From Saururus chinensis (Eukaryota; Streptophyta; Magnoliopsida; Piperales; Saururaceae): a stretch of DNA of 64,000 nt. A model generated the notes under the pieces. That model saw only the letters and a list, made by a program, of their open reading frames with translations. It ran no database searches and was not told the origin of the DNA. Both the position numbers and the translations under genes were made by a program. Below, one piece after another: positions 46,870 to 59,048 of this stretch. Position 1 is the stretch's first letter, and each line of letters begins with the position of its first letter. Where the stretch lies: positions 44,883,351 to 44,947,350 of the forward strand of contig CP141140.1 in NCBI GenBank assembly GCA_035235625.1, in the 5' to 3' direction.

Positions 46870-49800
46870 TGTATATACCGAATTTTCCTAAGTTTCAAAA
46901 ATTAAATACGTGGAAAATAAGGTGTTTGACCCATTGATATTCTTGGTAGAATAACTACCTCCTTAGATAGAGTTTGTGTCTGCAACTAATTTTATTAGAA
47001 ACTAGATAGATAGAGCTTCGAAACACCACCAAGAATATGTGAATCGAAGTTTGGATGAGGGAGATACGATTGTTCAAAATTGAACATCTCGTATAGGGCA
47101 TGTTTACCCAATTTAGTCGTGTATTTGGCCTGTTTAAGTTGCGGGCCCAGTTAATTAGAATTTTAAAATTAATTTTTAGATGCCTAATTAGGGTCTCTAA
47201 GTAAGGAAGATTGGCCAAAATTTTCTAAGGAGGATTGGCCAAAATTTTGGAGGGATTAGCAACCATAATCCCCATGTTTATAAAAGGCATTCTTAGGGCA
47301 CAATTTGGGGGGGCTTTGGCCGAAAGGGTAGAGAAGGTGGTGAACGGTGAGGCTCCGGCGGCAGTGGATCGACAACAAATCAGCGATCAAGGTTAGATCG
47401 TTGTCGATGTCTTCGATAGTGGTTTAATAAAGATTTTATTAAATAAATTTGAGTGTATATGGATTTATGCAATTTTGTTTTTATGTAAGTTGTATGAACA
47501 GTAATTGCAATAAGGCAATGTGTTTCTTTTTTTCCGGCTAGCCGGCTGGTTAGTTTTCTTCTGGCCAGAAACCCTAGTCACCAGGCGGATGCGACCGGGG
47601 GCCGACCCGCCGGTGGCAGGTTCTGCCACCACTGTGTGGGCCATTGTAAAAACAAAATAAAAATAAAGGGTCGTGCTACCCTTGGCCATGTTGGTCCTGG
47701 TCGCGCCTCCTTTGGCCGCGTTGGCCCTGGTTGTGTCGGCCCCGACTAGCGGCCTGAGATGTGGTAGCCTAGACTGCGGCGGACTTGGCCGCGGTGGCTT
47801 TGCTGTCTTTAAAAAAAAAAGAAAAAGAAAAAAACCACATTTTGGCCGCCGATCGACCACCAAACGGCAGCGGGACCGACCCTATCGGTTCCACCATCCG
47901 CCGGTGGTCCGGAGGCGCTGAGCCGCCCATCCCTCCACTGAGGTAGGAGGTCAGCACCACCAAAGACCAAACGGCCTCTGGCCGGTCACGGGAAAGACTA
48001 TCCGCTCACGGGTAGTTTGCTCCCTGGACTGGGTCGGGTAACCCGTCCTGATCCGGTCCTTAAAAAAGAACAATATATACACTCTCTGAACCGGATCCGG
48101 TTCAATGCGTTAGAGTAGTATTAAAAATTTGGAAAAAATTATAAATTACCATGAGCATATTCTTAGTGTACTGACCAAGTTTCAAACTGGGGAAAAATCC
48201 CAATGTCTTTAAAATGACTAATTTACCCTTGTGAGTTTAAGCATAGAGTAATAGTTAATGATCAAACTTAGGGGCTCCGGTTCAGGGGCCTATGAGTGGA
48301 TTCAAAAATTGATAAAAATATATGTGAGATTTTAGGGGGTTCCTTAAATTTGGACGAAGCTTCAAGTTAGGAAAAATCTTAGTAAATAGATAATTAACTA
48401 TTTTACCCCTAGGGTAAAGGTAAGATGGTTAATTGAACCGGGGTAGTTTTAAGGGGTTTACAACTCCGTTAAATAGTAAGAAAATTACATCGGGTTATGA
48501 ACGCCATGGTTTAACCCATGGGATTAGTTTTGGACCCATCAAAGTTCAGGGAAGCCCTGAACAAAAAGATAGAAATACCCTAGTGAGTGGATTGGCCCGC
48601 ATTCGCGTGCATGTTGTTCACAGGCCAATGTGATACTGAAACCTTTTGAGAGGTTAACATCTTTCCCTAGAGCAGAGAGGACCTTATCCAATGTTGGATA
48701 AATACTTTAATACCCTCGAGTGCATATGATCAATTTTTAAAGAGATTTAAATTCTAATATCATTATTGATTTTAATTATTGATATTATGATTTGCTTGGA
48801 CCTGTGTGGTTCTTATTGCTATGTTATTTATTGTTTCAATATTTGCTATTGTTGTTATGATAATAATTTATCACTATCTTAAGATTATTGAAAGATTAAT
48901 TGATGGGGTTTGATAGCTTTGGATTGGGCGAGAACGCCTAATCAAGATAAAGACTAAAATACCTTAGAGGGGTATGGGACTAGTTCATACAGTGAACAAA
49001 GCCTTTGACCTGACGATAACACATGGTTGATGAGCCGATGGCAGTTTCGAATTTTAAACCCTAGTCAAGAAGGGACTAATAGGGTTTGAGATAGTTATTC
49101 AGAATCCTAGCTTATAGATGAGCAAGATAGGGTTCAGAATGATTTCTTGAGTTTTAGCTCTATTGAGGAGCCGTTCATTTGACCGTGTAGTTGCACCTCC
49201 CTATTGGAGAAAGCTCTACATGAGCCGGGCTCACCATAGATCTATTGAGGATCTTTTAGTGTTCATGCAATTGGATTAGCTGACATCCTGCTTGGTTGTC
49301 TTTTCCCACCACTTCTGTTCAGGTGCAGTTGTGGGTCATTCCCTTCCACTCCGGTCAAGTCCTTCGTGGGCTAGGAGGGGTGATGATACTTCCTAGTAGA
49401 TTGAAGGGGCCTGGTGGTTTTCAGGGTATTTTGTTATCATTTGTCACTTAGGTTGACATCTAATAAGTCTGTTTGTCATTGGGATTAGACGAGAATATTT
49501 ATTATCAAACAATGGTTCGAAAGATAATTAATAATATTGATTGATATTGCTTGTTTAATTAGAACAAGTGGAACGATTCAAGGACTTGCATAAAGTGTAG
49601 GTTGTTTAAAAATACTTAAGCATTGCATGTGTGATGCTATGCTTCTTAGTTATAGTATAGTATTAGGCAGAAGTACGTCAGGATCAGATCTTATTGGAAA
49701 CATTGGAGATGTTGTCTGATGAGTATGTAGGCAACTAACATCGGGTGATGTTGGCCCGATCCGAAAAATATTAAATAATACTTTTGTTGTTTTGAATGCT

Positions 49801-50227
49801 CCTTCCAGAGGAGGAGATGTTTTGTTGCCTGTTTAGTCTTGTTTACTTGCAGGTTCTTTAGATTAGGGACGTTGAGAGATAGGGGCATTGGTGGGCATTT
49901 GAGGACGACGTTGCATTAGTGGGATCTAGTTTCTTACTTTTGCAATCTTATAAGTAATTGTAATTACTAGCGTGAGAGTCAACTTTACTTGGTTGTTTAT
50001 TTTCGGATATATGACAGACTTGTACTTAGAGGGTTAACCTATTATTTACGAAATTTGACACGTATAATAATATCATATGTTTTGATATTTATATTTGTGA
50101 ACCCCAGTTATCACAACCTGGATATTTAATCGGATGATTTGTTTTGTGTTTAAGAAAGAAAAAAAATTATCGTAATTTATCGCATGTCCTTTATTTAAAA
50201 AGGGTTTTAAAAATCCAGGCCATGACA
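46870..50227 (+). mobile_element. Solo LTR A4 (A family)
   Basis: Ends TGTATATACCG and GGCCATGACA, perfect AGTCG duplication at 46865-46869 and 50228-50232. It is 3358 bp and the least interrupted copy of the family. A TATA box TTTATAAAAGG lies near 47277-47287. It aligns with A1 from end to end apart from LTR B. A short internal duplication (AAGGA-GATTGGCCAAAATTT) occurs near 47205-47250. Confidence 0.9.
49665..49762 (+). repeat. Shared LTR block, copy in LTR A4
   Basis: AGGCAGAAGTACGTCAGG at the left, GTAGGCAACTAACATCGGG in the middle right, GATGTTGGCCCGATCC at the end. The best-preserved copy. Confidence 0.83.
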
Positions 50228-51814
50228 AGTCGTCTCTCTCTCCTTAGGAGTCATGCCAACTAGTGGGCCTGGCTAATCCGTGGGGACATTAGCTGGTCCG
50301 TTACACATAATGTGCACACTACCTACTTATTATAGAAGTAAATATGAAATAAAGTAACCTAATGCAAGCAAATAAAAGTTCAATAGAGCGGAAAGAGAGA
50401 CCGGGTGAACGTGCACAACATAGACCAAAATTGAAAAAGACAAGGGCATAAAAATGATGAATGAAAACTTTTGTTTACACAATTGTCATTATGCTTGTAT
50501 GTAATGGAGTCAAGTAAGTGAGTTGAAAAATAGAATTTTGTTTATGCTAGAGTTTAAATAACTTTGTTTCATCTTGATTAGGTTGATCATGAGATTTTTT
50601 ATTTTGATAGAGACAAGAGTTAATTGAAGCATTTAAAAAATTAGTAAATAGATTTTAGAATATCAATATGAAGAGGTTAAACTTGAAATTAACAAAGGGA
50701 GCTGAATAATCAAAGTAAGGGAACAAAGGACATAAATATTTGATAATTAAGTCATGATATTGATAAGTATAAGACTATGAGTTCAACTTGTTTTTTATTT
50801 TATTATTTTTTAACTTCAGACAATTCTAATTTGTTTTCTTTATTGATGTTTTCACTAGGCTAAGAAATTAGCCTAGATTTATATTGACTTTGGTTTCATG
50901 TATTTATATTGGTTAAACTTTTAGTTTCATGAATTGGAAGTTCTGATTTGATTTGGAACTTGGTGAACCAAGAGAGTTTTGATGGGTGATATATATTTTG
51001 ACTGACTCTAAGAGTATTGATTTCAAAACTTGATTTCTAACGTTTTAAATTAAATTTGAGACAATTCTAAGATTGTTGTTCCCCAATTATATTTGGTAAA
51101 TTCATGAATCATAATTCATATTCTTAAGGGCACAACAAATTGTTAGAAAATTCTAGGATTGTTCACCATTGTTATATTTGTTTTAATTTTGCTGATTAAT
51201 CTTAGATTATCTTGAGTAATATTTGTCATTAGATAACTTTGTTATTCAGTTGAAGTTTCACTTAATGTTTTTTATGACATTATAGATTTCAGCTTGAGAC
51301 ATTAATATTTCATGCTTATTATGATGCATCTTAAAGCTGATGTTTTGCTTAGACATAGATATGTTTCTTACACATTTTATCTAAGAGTCATACTGATAGA
51401 ATTCTTCTTAATCTGATTTTTTTATGTGGTTAATTAAATCATGTGTTTTCAATGTATATATGTCTTCACCTTTGTCATTTATGAGAAAGGGTGGGAGAAT
51501 ATGTGAAAATGTTGAATAAGTATGGAGAAAACTCAATGAAACTTGAATGTCATATATCACTAGAACATTTAAGTTCTATATTAACTTATTTCTTAGAACA
51601 ATATTGTGCGAGTAAGTTCTTTATTTATGATGTGTAGGTGGATTACAAGTGGACGACCAAACCATCTTAGGATATGAGTGTCATATATTAAGAGAGAGAG
51701 GCGTTGTCAAATAAAATAACTGCTAGAGTTTGAATTATACACTTTGGAGTTGTAATTTTCTCTTTCAATTGATGAGTTGTAATATTTTGTCACGATATGG
51801 TCAAAGGGGGAGAT
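50228..51814 (+). other. Probable copia 3' non-coding region
   Basis: AT-rich, no protein recognised. It leads to a polypurine tract CAAAGGGGGAGA (51802-51813), typical of the sequence just before the 3' LTR in SIRE/TAR-like copia elements. Confidence 0.4.
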
Positions 51815-54159
51815 TGTTTGTATTGCTGCTGCCATGGTCAATGATTGTATACTCCCTTTGATGTATTGTCTATTTTTGTGACAAGTGATGTATGTGTCAT
51901 GAAACACAAGCTCAAGACCAATGTTTTAAAACCCAACCCAACCCTTAACATAGATTCGTGGTTGGGTTAGTTCAATTGAGTTCAAACCAGGGTCAACCCA
52001 GATTGAACCAGTTGGTATAAAATGAAAGAAGAGCTCTTCAGCCTCTAGGAACCCTAATCCTAATCCCAAATGGCAATGATTCCTCCTCCTTCCCCTCTCC
52101 ACCCTTCCTCCCCCTCACCTCTCGGCGGGCCGGCCCCCTACCCTAACAGCCCAACTCCCTGCCTCTACGGCCAACCCTTTTCCTCATTGGCCCTTACCCC
52201 TTCCTCTCCTTCCCGCATGATAGCCAACTTTGTGGGCATCAACTCCTCCACCATGGTGGCACCCTTAATGGCTCTCACCTGTCATAGCAAGCAAAGCTAC
52301 TATAGATTCTTCGCCTTTGCATGGAGAATCCTAATCATGAAAAGTATAAAACTGAGATTGACGAATTTTGGTGCAATGGATTGCAATGGACAGAGGCAAA
52401 GGCGATGAGGTTGGTGAGGAAAAGGAAGTCGCACCCCACCCTGGCAGCTAGATGACCTAGATCGGTAGATCCTCCTCCCCTCTCGTCTCTCTGCCCTTTC
52501 ATCGTGCCTCCTATCTTGCCACCAAAGCTTCACAGACATTGACTCTGGCAAGGCAATACAACCCTCCCTCTGCCTTCCTCTCATCCTCAGTCCCCAATTG
52601 ATTTTTTTTGCAACCTGGATCTTCTCGGTCATCTACGTTACAGGTTCGAACAGTTGGGCTTGAATGACCCGCCTGGGACAACTTGACCCAGTAACCCATA
52701 TGACTTGACCCGAAATTTTTACTGGCTTGGTTGAACCCAGTCGAACCAGCAGCTTGATCCAGATTTTAAAAAATTGCTCAAGATTAGGAGTACAACATCA
52801 AACATCAAGCTCAAGATCAAGTTCCTTCGTCAACTCATCATATGACCCACCCAAGGTATAATGGTGTCAATCCTCCCTACCTAGCCTTTAGAAAGCCAAA
52901 CATATAGTTAAACATTTTCCACATGCCTGTTGAACAAATGGATAACCCTTATTGTGAGCCCTTGTTAGTGGATCCTTACTACCAAGCCTTAGGTAAGTGA
53001 TTTCTGACTTGCTGAGCCCTCAGTGAATGGATCTTCTCTAAGCACTTCAATGAGATAAATGTGTCAAAACAAGACGTTGGTGAGTGGTTCCTCACTAAGT
53101 GGCTTGGTGAGCAGATTCTACTAGCCGAACACATTGGTGAGTTATTTTTAAAGGGTTCCTCTCAACTATATATACCTCCCTCTCGGGGTTGAAGTTAAAA
53201 ACACTACACCCTTCTAAAAACTCTTAGATTTTATCCCCAACCTCACAAACTTGTGCAAAGCCTTGAGAAGGTTATGATTGTCCTCCTTCCCTTGAGATCA
53301 AGGGACATTGAGTCTCTTACTTGAGATCTTAGGAAGGGATTTAGGACCCCTTGGCTAAGGTTTCATCTTCCACAAATGAATATCTTTTGAAACATTATTA
53401 TGTCTTTATTATTGTTCTTCCCTTTGTACAAAAGGGCCATTAAAGTATTTTCAAGAAATCACTGGAAGGGACTTAAGGATATTTGGCCGTGAGTTTTTAA
53501 ATAAAATAGCCCCTTAAAATCCAAATTCCCTGTCTAAAAAGCCTCAACAATTTCAAAGCATCTAGTTAAAACTAAGGATGAAGTGGGAAGGGCAAAAGAT
53601 TGAAGTTCTATTCAAGCAAAGAACTCCAACTTTCTTGAGTAGCAAATCTTCATATGAGTTCTTTATATTTTATTTTTACTTGAAAAATCTTTGTGAAGGT
53701 TCATGGTTAGCCTAAGCCATGTTAGGAAAGGTTATTGGCTAGCCTAAGAAAACCAAATGTGTATGGTTTGTTGGTGAGCCCTTGGAAAAACCAAATTGTA
53801 GTGTTTTTGGTTATCCATGGAAACCGATTGTAGATGGTTTGTGGGTGAACCAAAACCCCAATTAATGGAAAATAAAGGCATCTTTGGATTGAGTGTTTCG
53901 AGAGTGTAGATGTAGGCATCATCCGGTTCTCGACATTTGAACCACACTATAAAACTTGTGTGCATTATGTGTTTTACTTTTTATTGATTATTTGTATAGC
54001 TTTGATTATTTTCTCATGTGCTTATTTGATTGAATACAATATATCTAAATAGTAAGTGTTTTCGCATGTAAGTTTGCTAGTGAATTAGTTGCAAATACTT
54101 TCATAGTGTAAGTAGTCTTATTCACACCCCCAGACTTTGCTCTCCTTAGCAAACTTTCA
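51815..54159 (+). mobile_element. Copia-type 3' LTR carrying a MITE
   Basis: TTGTTTGTATTGC follows the polypurine tract. CTATATATACC near 53168 is a TATA candidate. TCCGGTTCTCGACATTTGAAC and CACTATAAAACTTGTGTGCA near 53930-53965 match the R/U5 phrase common in SIRE/TAR-like LTRs. CACACCCCCAGA…CTTTCA at 54124-54159 fits the usual C-rich LTR end. The right boundary is approximate. Without the MITE the LTR is about 1.5 kb. Confidence 0.6.
51918..52775. mobile_element. hAT-like MITE, 858 bp
   Basis: Left end CCAATGTTTTAAAACCCAAC; right end reverse-complemented AATTTTTTAAAATCTGGATC. Flanked by the exact 8-mer GCTCAAGA at 51910-51917 and 52776-52783. GGTTGGGTT, TTCAAACC and GTCGAACCAGC strings lie near both ends. 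An 8-bp duplication and short inverted ends fit hAT. The middle is C-rich with no recognised gene. Confidence 0.8.
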
Positions 54160-55527
54160 TGTACATATAGAGAGTTATATGTATAGTGTTGGTTTATTTT
54201 GGTGAAAAAACAATGTCAAATTGATGTGTAATTTGAGATCTATTGGTTGTTGCTTAAGAACACATAGTGAATATGAAGCAAATTAAAAGGCTCAAAAGGT
54301 GTTTTTGACAAGTAAAACGCACACACATACACACTTAAGAATGATAGGGTTTATCATATAAGAGTGTGGAAAAAAGAGGGGGGAAAGAGTGAAAATTTAC
54401 ATAAGCATGTAATTTTTTCATCTATGATCGATTAGGATTGAAATGGGATCGATTGGGAAAAAATTGTATTTTTGTTACTATAGCAGAACAATTGAAGTAC
54501 TGATCACTTATTGATAGGGATACTATAGAAATCAATCACTTTACTTTGTGAATAATATACTATAGAAGCTACTATAGAAATTGAACAGTTATTCTAGCGA
54601 TTGATCAGCCAACATGCAATTTCCTAAAATAGGTTATTCCAAATGGAATTTGAATCCTATTCAAGGATAACACCTAAATTGGCATTGGGCTCTATATAAG
54701 GAGCATTTTGGACATGGGAAAATGACAAGGAAGCCGTGGTTAAGGTAGATATTGATTAGTGAATCTACTCTATTGAGTGATTAGAACTTCTATTGGTTGT
54801 ATGCTTTGAAGAAGAAAACTACTTAGCCAAAGGGATCATACAATTGTTAAATTCATGAATAGTTGGTGACAATTTATTCACATGCACATAACACAAAAGG
54901 ATTTATTGGAGGCTTCTCAAGAAAGGACTTTGAAGAGCTTCAGCACACAATCAAAAAGGGTTTTGATTGGTAGTTATGATAGTGAAGAAAACAAAGATCA
55001 AGCTCAAAGGTAGGAATATTAAGGACATTAGTGGCCGACACTTATCTAGAGACGGGGCTTCTAGTTTGGATAGAGGTTGGTAGTTTGAATATGGTAAGTT
55101 CTAAGCTTCGTAGTGCATTGATCCAGCCGAAGGGAGAGGCTTACGATAGTTTGTTCATGATTTGGGTTTCTATGTAAAATTTCTTGTGTGTTTTGCATGC
55201 ATGATTTATTGTGCTAGTTTATTTTGCTTTAATTTTTTGAGCAATGAGACCACAACTAGTAATTCATTGCCTTCGCTAGGTATTTGGGCTAGAGGTACTA
55301 TGGTGACCCTTAACATATTAAAGGATATTAAACTCTCACATAACACACAACAAAAGATCATTTATAAAAGAACGAAAAACTTAATTATAAGTTTGAGAAG
55401 CAAATAGGTACTTGACATTTCTGGCTAAACATTGAAAGTCAGCAATAACCAACTGAAAGTGCTAAATTTTTTAAATAGAATTTCAACCTTTTGAGTAATA
55501 TTTTGTTATTAGATTATTATTATAAAT
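54160..55527. other. Retrotransposon-like, unassigned
   Basis: CTCTATATAAGGAGC near 54691 looks like an LTR TATA box and is followed by leader-like sequence. Several TACTATAGAA repeats lie at 54470-54570. No protein or ends were identified. Confidence 0.35.
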
Positions 55528-56383
55528 AGAAGACAATAAGAGACATTTAACCATAAGTTCAAGATACAAAGAATCCTTTGTTTTGGCAAACAAGTGCAAG
55601 GAAGAAGCATGTATGAATGCATTCTTCCATAAAGTTTTGATGAGCGAGCTTTGAGTCTTTAGTCTATTGCTCTACATATTTGTGAGCATTTTTTCCCTCA
55701 CAAAAATTTTCATATTTATCATCATCAGCTTATCCAATTGATAAAAGTAATATATTTGCCATTTTGGGGTTATTACTATTAATGTCAATCATCTTTCACA
55801 CTTCTTTGGAGATGATCCAATGGAAAAGAACATAATCTATATTGGCAATTTCATGTACATGAATCATATTGTTTTGACTTTTCTTTCATGCACCCTATCA
55901 GTTTTTAGATACTCAAGCTTGACATATATATTCAAGCTTGACATATATTCAAAATTGGCATATATGCAAGCTTGACGAATATTCAAGTTTGACATACAAT
56001 CAAGATTGGGTCTTCAAAAATAGATAGAGTGCATGAAAGAAAAGTCATTATAGAATGTCTCATGTCCACGCAATTGTCAATATGGATTATATTCTCTGTC
56101 TATTAATAATCTCCAAAGAACCATGTGTGATGATTGACATTGACAAGAATGACCATAAAACGGAAAATGTATTACTTTTCTCAATTATATAAGCACATGA
56201 TAAACATAATTTTTTTTGGAAAGGGTAAAAAGTCATCAAATAACCAGTCCAATAGATTAAAGATGCAAAGCTCATTAATCAATAATGTATGGAATAATAC
56301 ATTCATACAAACTTCTTCCTTGAAATTGTTGGCCAAATCATAAGGCCGTTTGTCTTGAACATATGGTTCTTATTGTCTTCCTC
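55528..56383. repeat. Large imperfect inverted repeat (foldback), 0.86 kb
   Basis: The left arm is about 55528-55911 and the right arm about 56011-56383. Reverse-complementing the right arm gives the same order of blocks: AGACAATAAGA, GTTCAAGA, CAAGGAAGAAG, ATGAATG, GAGCTTTG, TCTATTG, TTATCAT, AAAAGTAAT, AATGTCAATCATC, TTCTTTGGAGAT, TTTTCTTTCATGCAC, CTATC. The loop has about five TATTCAAGCTTGACATA-like repeats. No terminal duplication or protein was identified. Confidence 0.82.
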
Positions 56384-56924
56384 TAGTAAACAAAAATCCA
56401 ATGACAAGAAATTATTATAAGTTGAAGTGGTTGGACTCGGTGGTAGAGTTATTGCCACAACATTTGCAAGGACATGTGTTACATGTGAGGAAGCACATGG
56501 TGATAGATATGCGAAGAGATGTCTCCACAAACCAATTGAAGCCTATTGAGTGCTATGGCGATGCTTGCATGATAAGTAATGGTCTATCAGGACTTCTCAA
56601 TGGAATCACACTTGAAAGACAATGATGATTATAGATGCTAGATTGCCATACGCATTAATATAAAGTTCCAACTTTTGAGTAATAATGGATGGGGTGTTAA
56701 ATTTTGATCATCAAAATACCACTAACTGCTAATTGAAAGTATTGCTAACTACTAATTATGGTAAATGTGAATCGTGAACTACTAATTGAAAGTATTATGC
56801 ATGTTTGTGTATCTTTTTTTACTATCTAACTGTAAGATAATATTGATTCACCATTAACTCAAAGTCAAACAAGTGTTAATTATATGTTTTGAAATACTAA
56901 TTGTAAGTCTTGAACAGGGGTCTA
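56384..56924. other. Unassigned, short repeated phrases
   Basis: ACTACTAATTGAAAGTATT-like phrases occur three times at 56725-56800. ACTTTTGAGTAATA near 56670 echoes a phrase at 55490. No gene. Confidence 0.35.
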
Positions 56925-59048
56925 TCAATGCAATGCAAAGGATCCCTTTCCGCCATCCATAGAGGGGCTCGTGCTGGATGGGGACACCACTAATGGAAAG
57001 GGCACCACTACAAAATCAAGTGGCGTGAAGAGGTCCACAAGATTGTTGAGAATGAATGAGATTGAATGATTGTGACAATTCTAATCATTGGATGGATGAA
57101 TGCATAACCTACTTAATCTTTGGATGACTGCATAACATACTTTTTAATCATATGTTAAATGTTTACATATATTTGTCAAAAAGTTTCTATTTTTCTCTCA
57201 AAATTTTTGTGCACATTGTTCATCTCCTTTCAGTACATACCTCAAAATAATTCTCTAAGTATATATTAAAATGTTTTAAAAATTGTGTTAAAACAATTTG
57301 ACAAATGTATCAAAATGTTGTAACACCTGTTTCAAATGTTTTGATATGTACCAAAATTATGCAAAGATGCACATTGTTCATCTACTTTCAGCACATACAT
57401 TTTGACATAGGTTGATGTCTCCACCTTCCATATTTTCCATACAAGGGTTTTTCATGCATTCATAAGTATCATTAGGTTTTGTTGCTCCCATTTTTCTCTT
57501 TCTAGCATTCGAGTTATTAGGTCATACTTAAACATTCATGCTGAATGCTAATATGGAAGATGCCAATGTGTGATCAACCTGAGTTCTCTTTTGCTGCTTC
57601 GGTAATTCTCCTACTCTACTTCTTTTGGCACAATAAACAATGTTAATGAATGCCTTGTGCTATGTTCATGGATGCCAAAATAAGACTACAAATTCTCTTC
57701 ATTGGTGAGCTCATAGTTGATAATGACATTTGGCTCAACTTGCAACTATTTTCATAGCAACACACACTCCTTGCTCCTTGTATCCCAAACATTCTTTGAC
57801 TAGTTCTACCAATGTCGTTTGCCTACTAACCATCATTATCCTTGTCTTCCCACCCTTATAGTTTTCCTTGTCAGAAGTGAATTGACTATCATAACATAGC
57901 GTGATTGGCCCTTTCTTATCCCCTACAAAAATAACATGTTAACCAAGATATAAAGACAAAGATAAAAAATCCAAGATATAATAATATTTTAACAACAATG
58001 TGAAAATGTTTTAACATTGTTGTTAACTGTTTTAACACGAGTGCCAAAACACTTTATGACACCAAAAAGTACCAAAACTATTTCAAAACAAGTGTATCAC
58101 CACATTTTAACACCAGAAGGGAAAAAAGATTTGAATAAATGATAATTTTGGAGATAGATGTATAAATAGGGTTAACAAAGAACAAAACCATAAGAAACAT
58201 TTAAAAAAATATTTATAAGAAACAAAAAGTTGTTAATATAAAAAAGATGGTGATGGTAGGTTGAGATGGGAAACCCCAAACCAAGAAATGAAAGCCTTCT
58301 TGCCCAAAAATCTTTTTCGTGTGGAAAGCATCTTCAATGTGTTGTGAATCAGGTAGAAATGGGAGTCGGGAGAGAAGATGGGCAATGGACTAAAGGTAGA
58401 TATGAAGAAGATTATGAAAATGAGAAGAATAAGTTGCAGTTAGAAAGGGACTGAAGTGTCAGCGAAATACCCTTCACAACATGGATACAAGGAAGAAATG
58501 CGGGAGAACAAACTAAGGATGGTTTGGCTCTAATGATGATTGGGCTAATCAGGAAGTTGTATAGAAGACACTATGAGGTTAGTCGATCATATGGAGGGAG
58601 ACACGAAGGTGAGGGGAAAAAAGGTCAAAAAACGGTGCTAATACAAGAAATGGTAATTCTTGCAAAAAAATTGAAGAATCAAAATTTTTACACAGTGACC
58701 TTAACTTTGGTAAAAACTTTGGCTTTACAATCACTATCATAATGATGCCACAAATGGGCCAAGGTCGTTTATGTTGCTCACAAAGAATTTTAAAACAGTC
58801 TCACTTATATGAGCATGGACTCATGCGTGAATACGTGAGCTAAGCCTGGATTTTGATCCAGCAATACACATCACTCACAGGACAAGGGTGCATTTGAATT
58901 AGGTGCCTGCCCCTTTCTTAATGTGCACCATTGAATCAAGATTTAATAGCTCGTAATGCCCAAGCTCACATGGTTGCACAAGCCAGTTTGATAATTCAAA
59001 TAAAACAATTCGGTTTTACTTGGTATTCCTAGCTTCAAAACTTCGACG
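56925..59048. repeat. 2.1-kb dispersed repeat, copy 2
   Basis: Direct-orientation copy of 44187-46325, with substitutions and small indels throughout. CACTACAAAATCAAG near 57005 recalls a CACTA terminus, but the matching opposite end is missing in both copies, so I leave the class open. Confidence 0.8.

Noticed and set aside
57005-57025. CACTACAAAATCAAG as a CACTA transposon end
   Set aside because: No matching reverse-complement end was found in either copy, and copy 1 lacks the motif.
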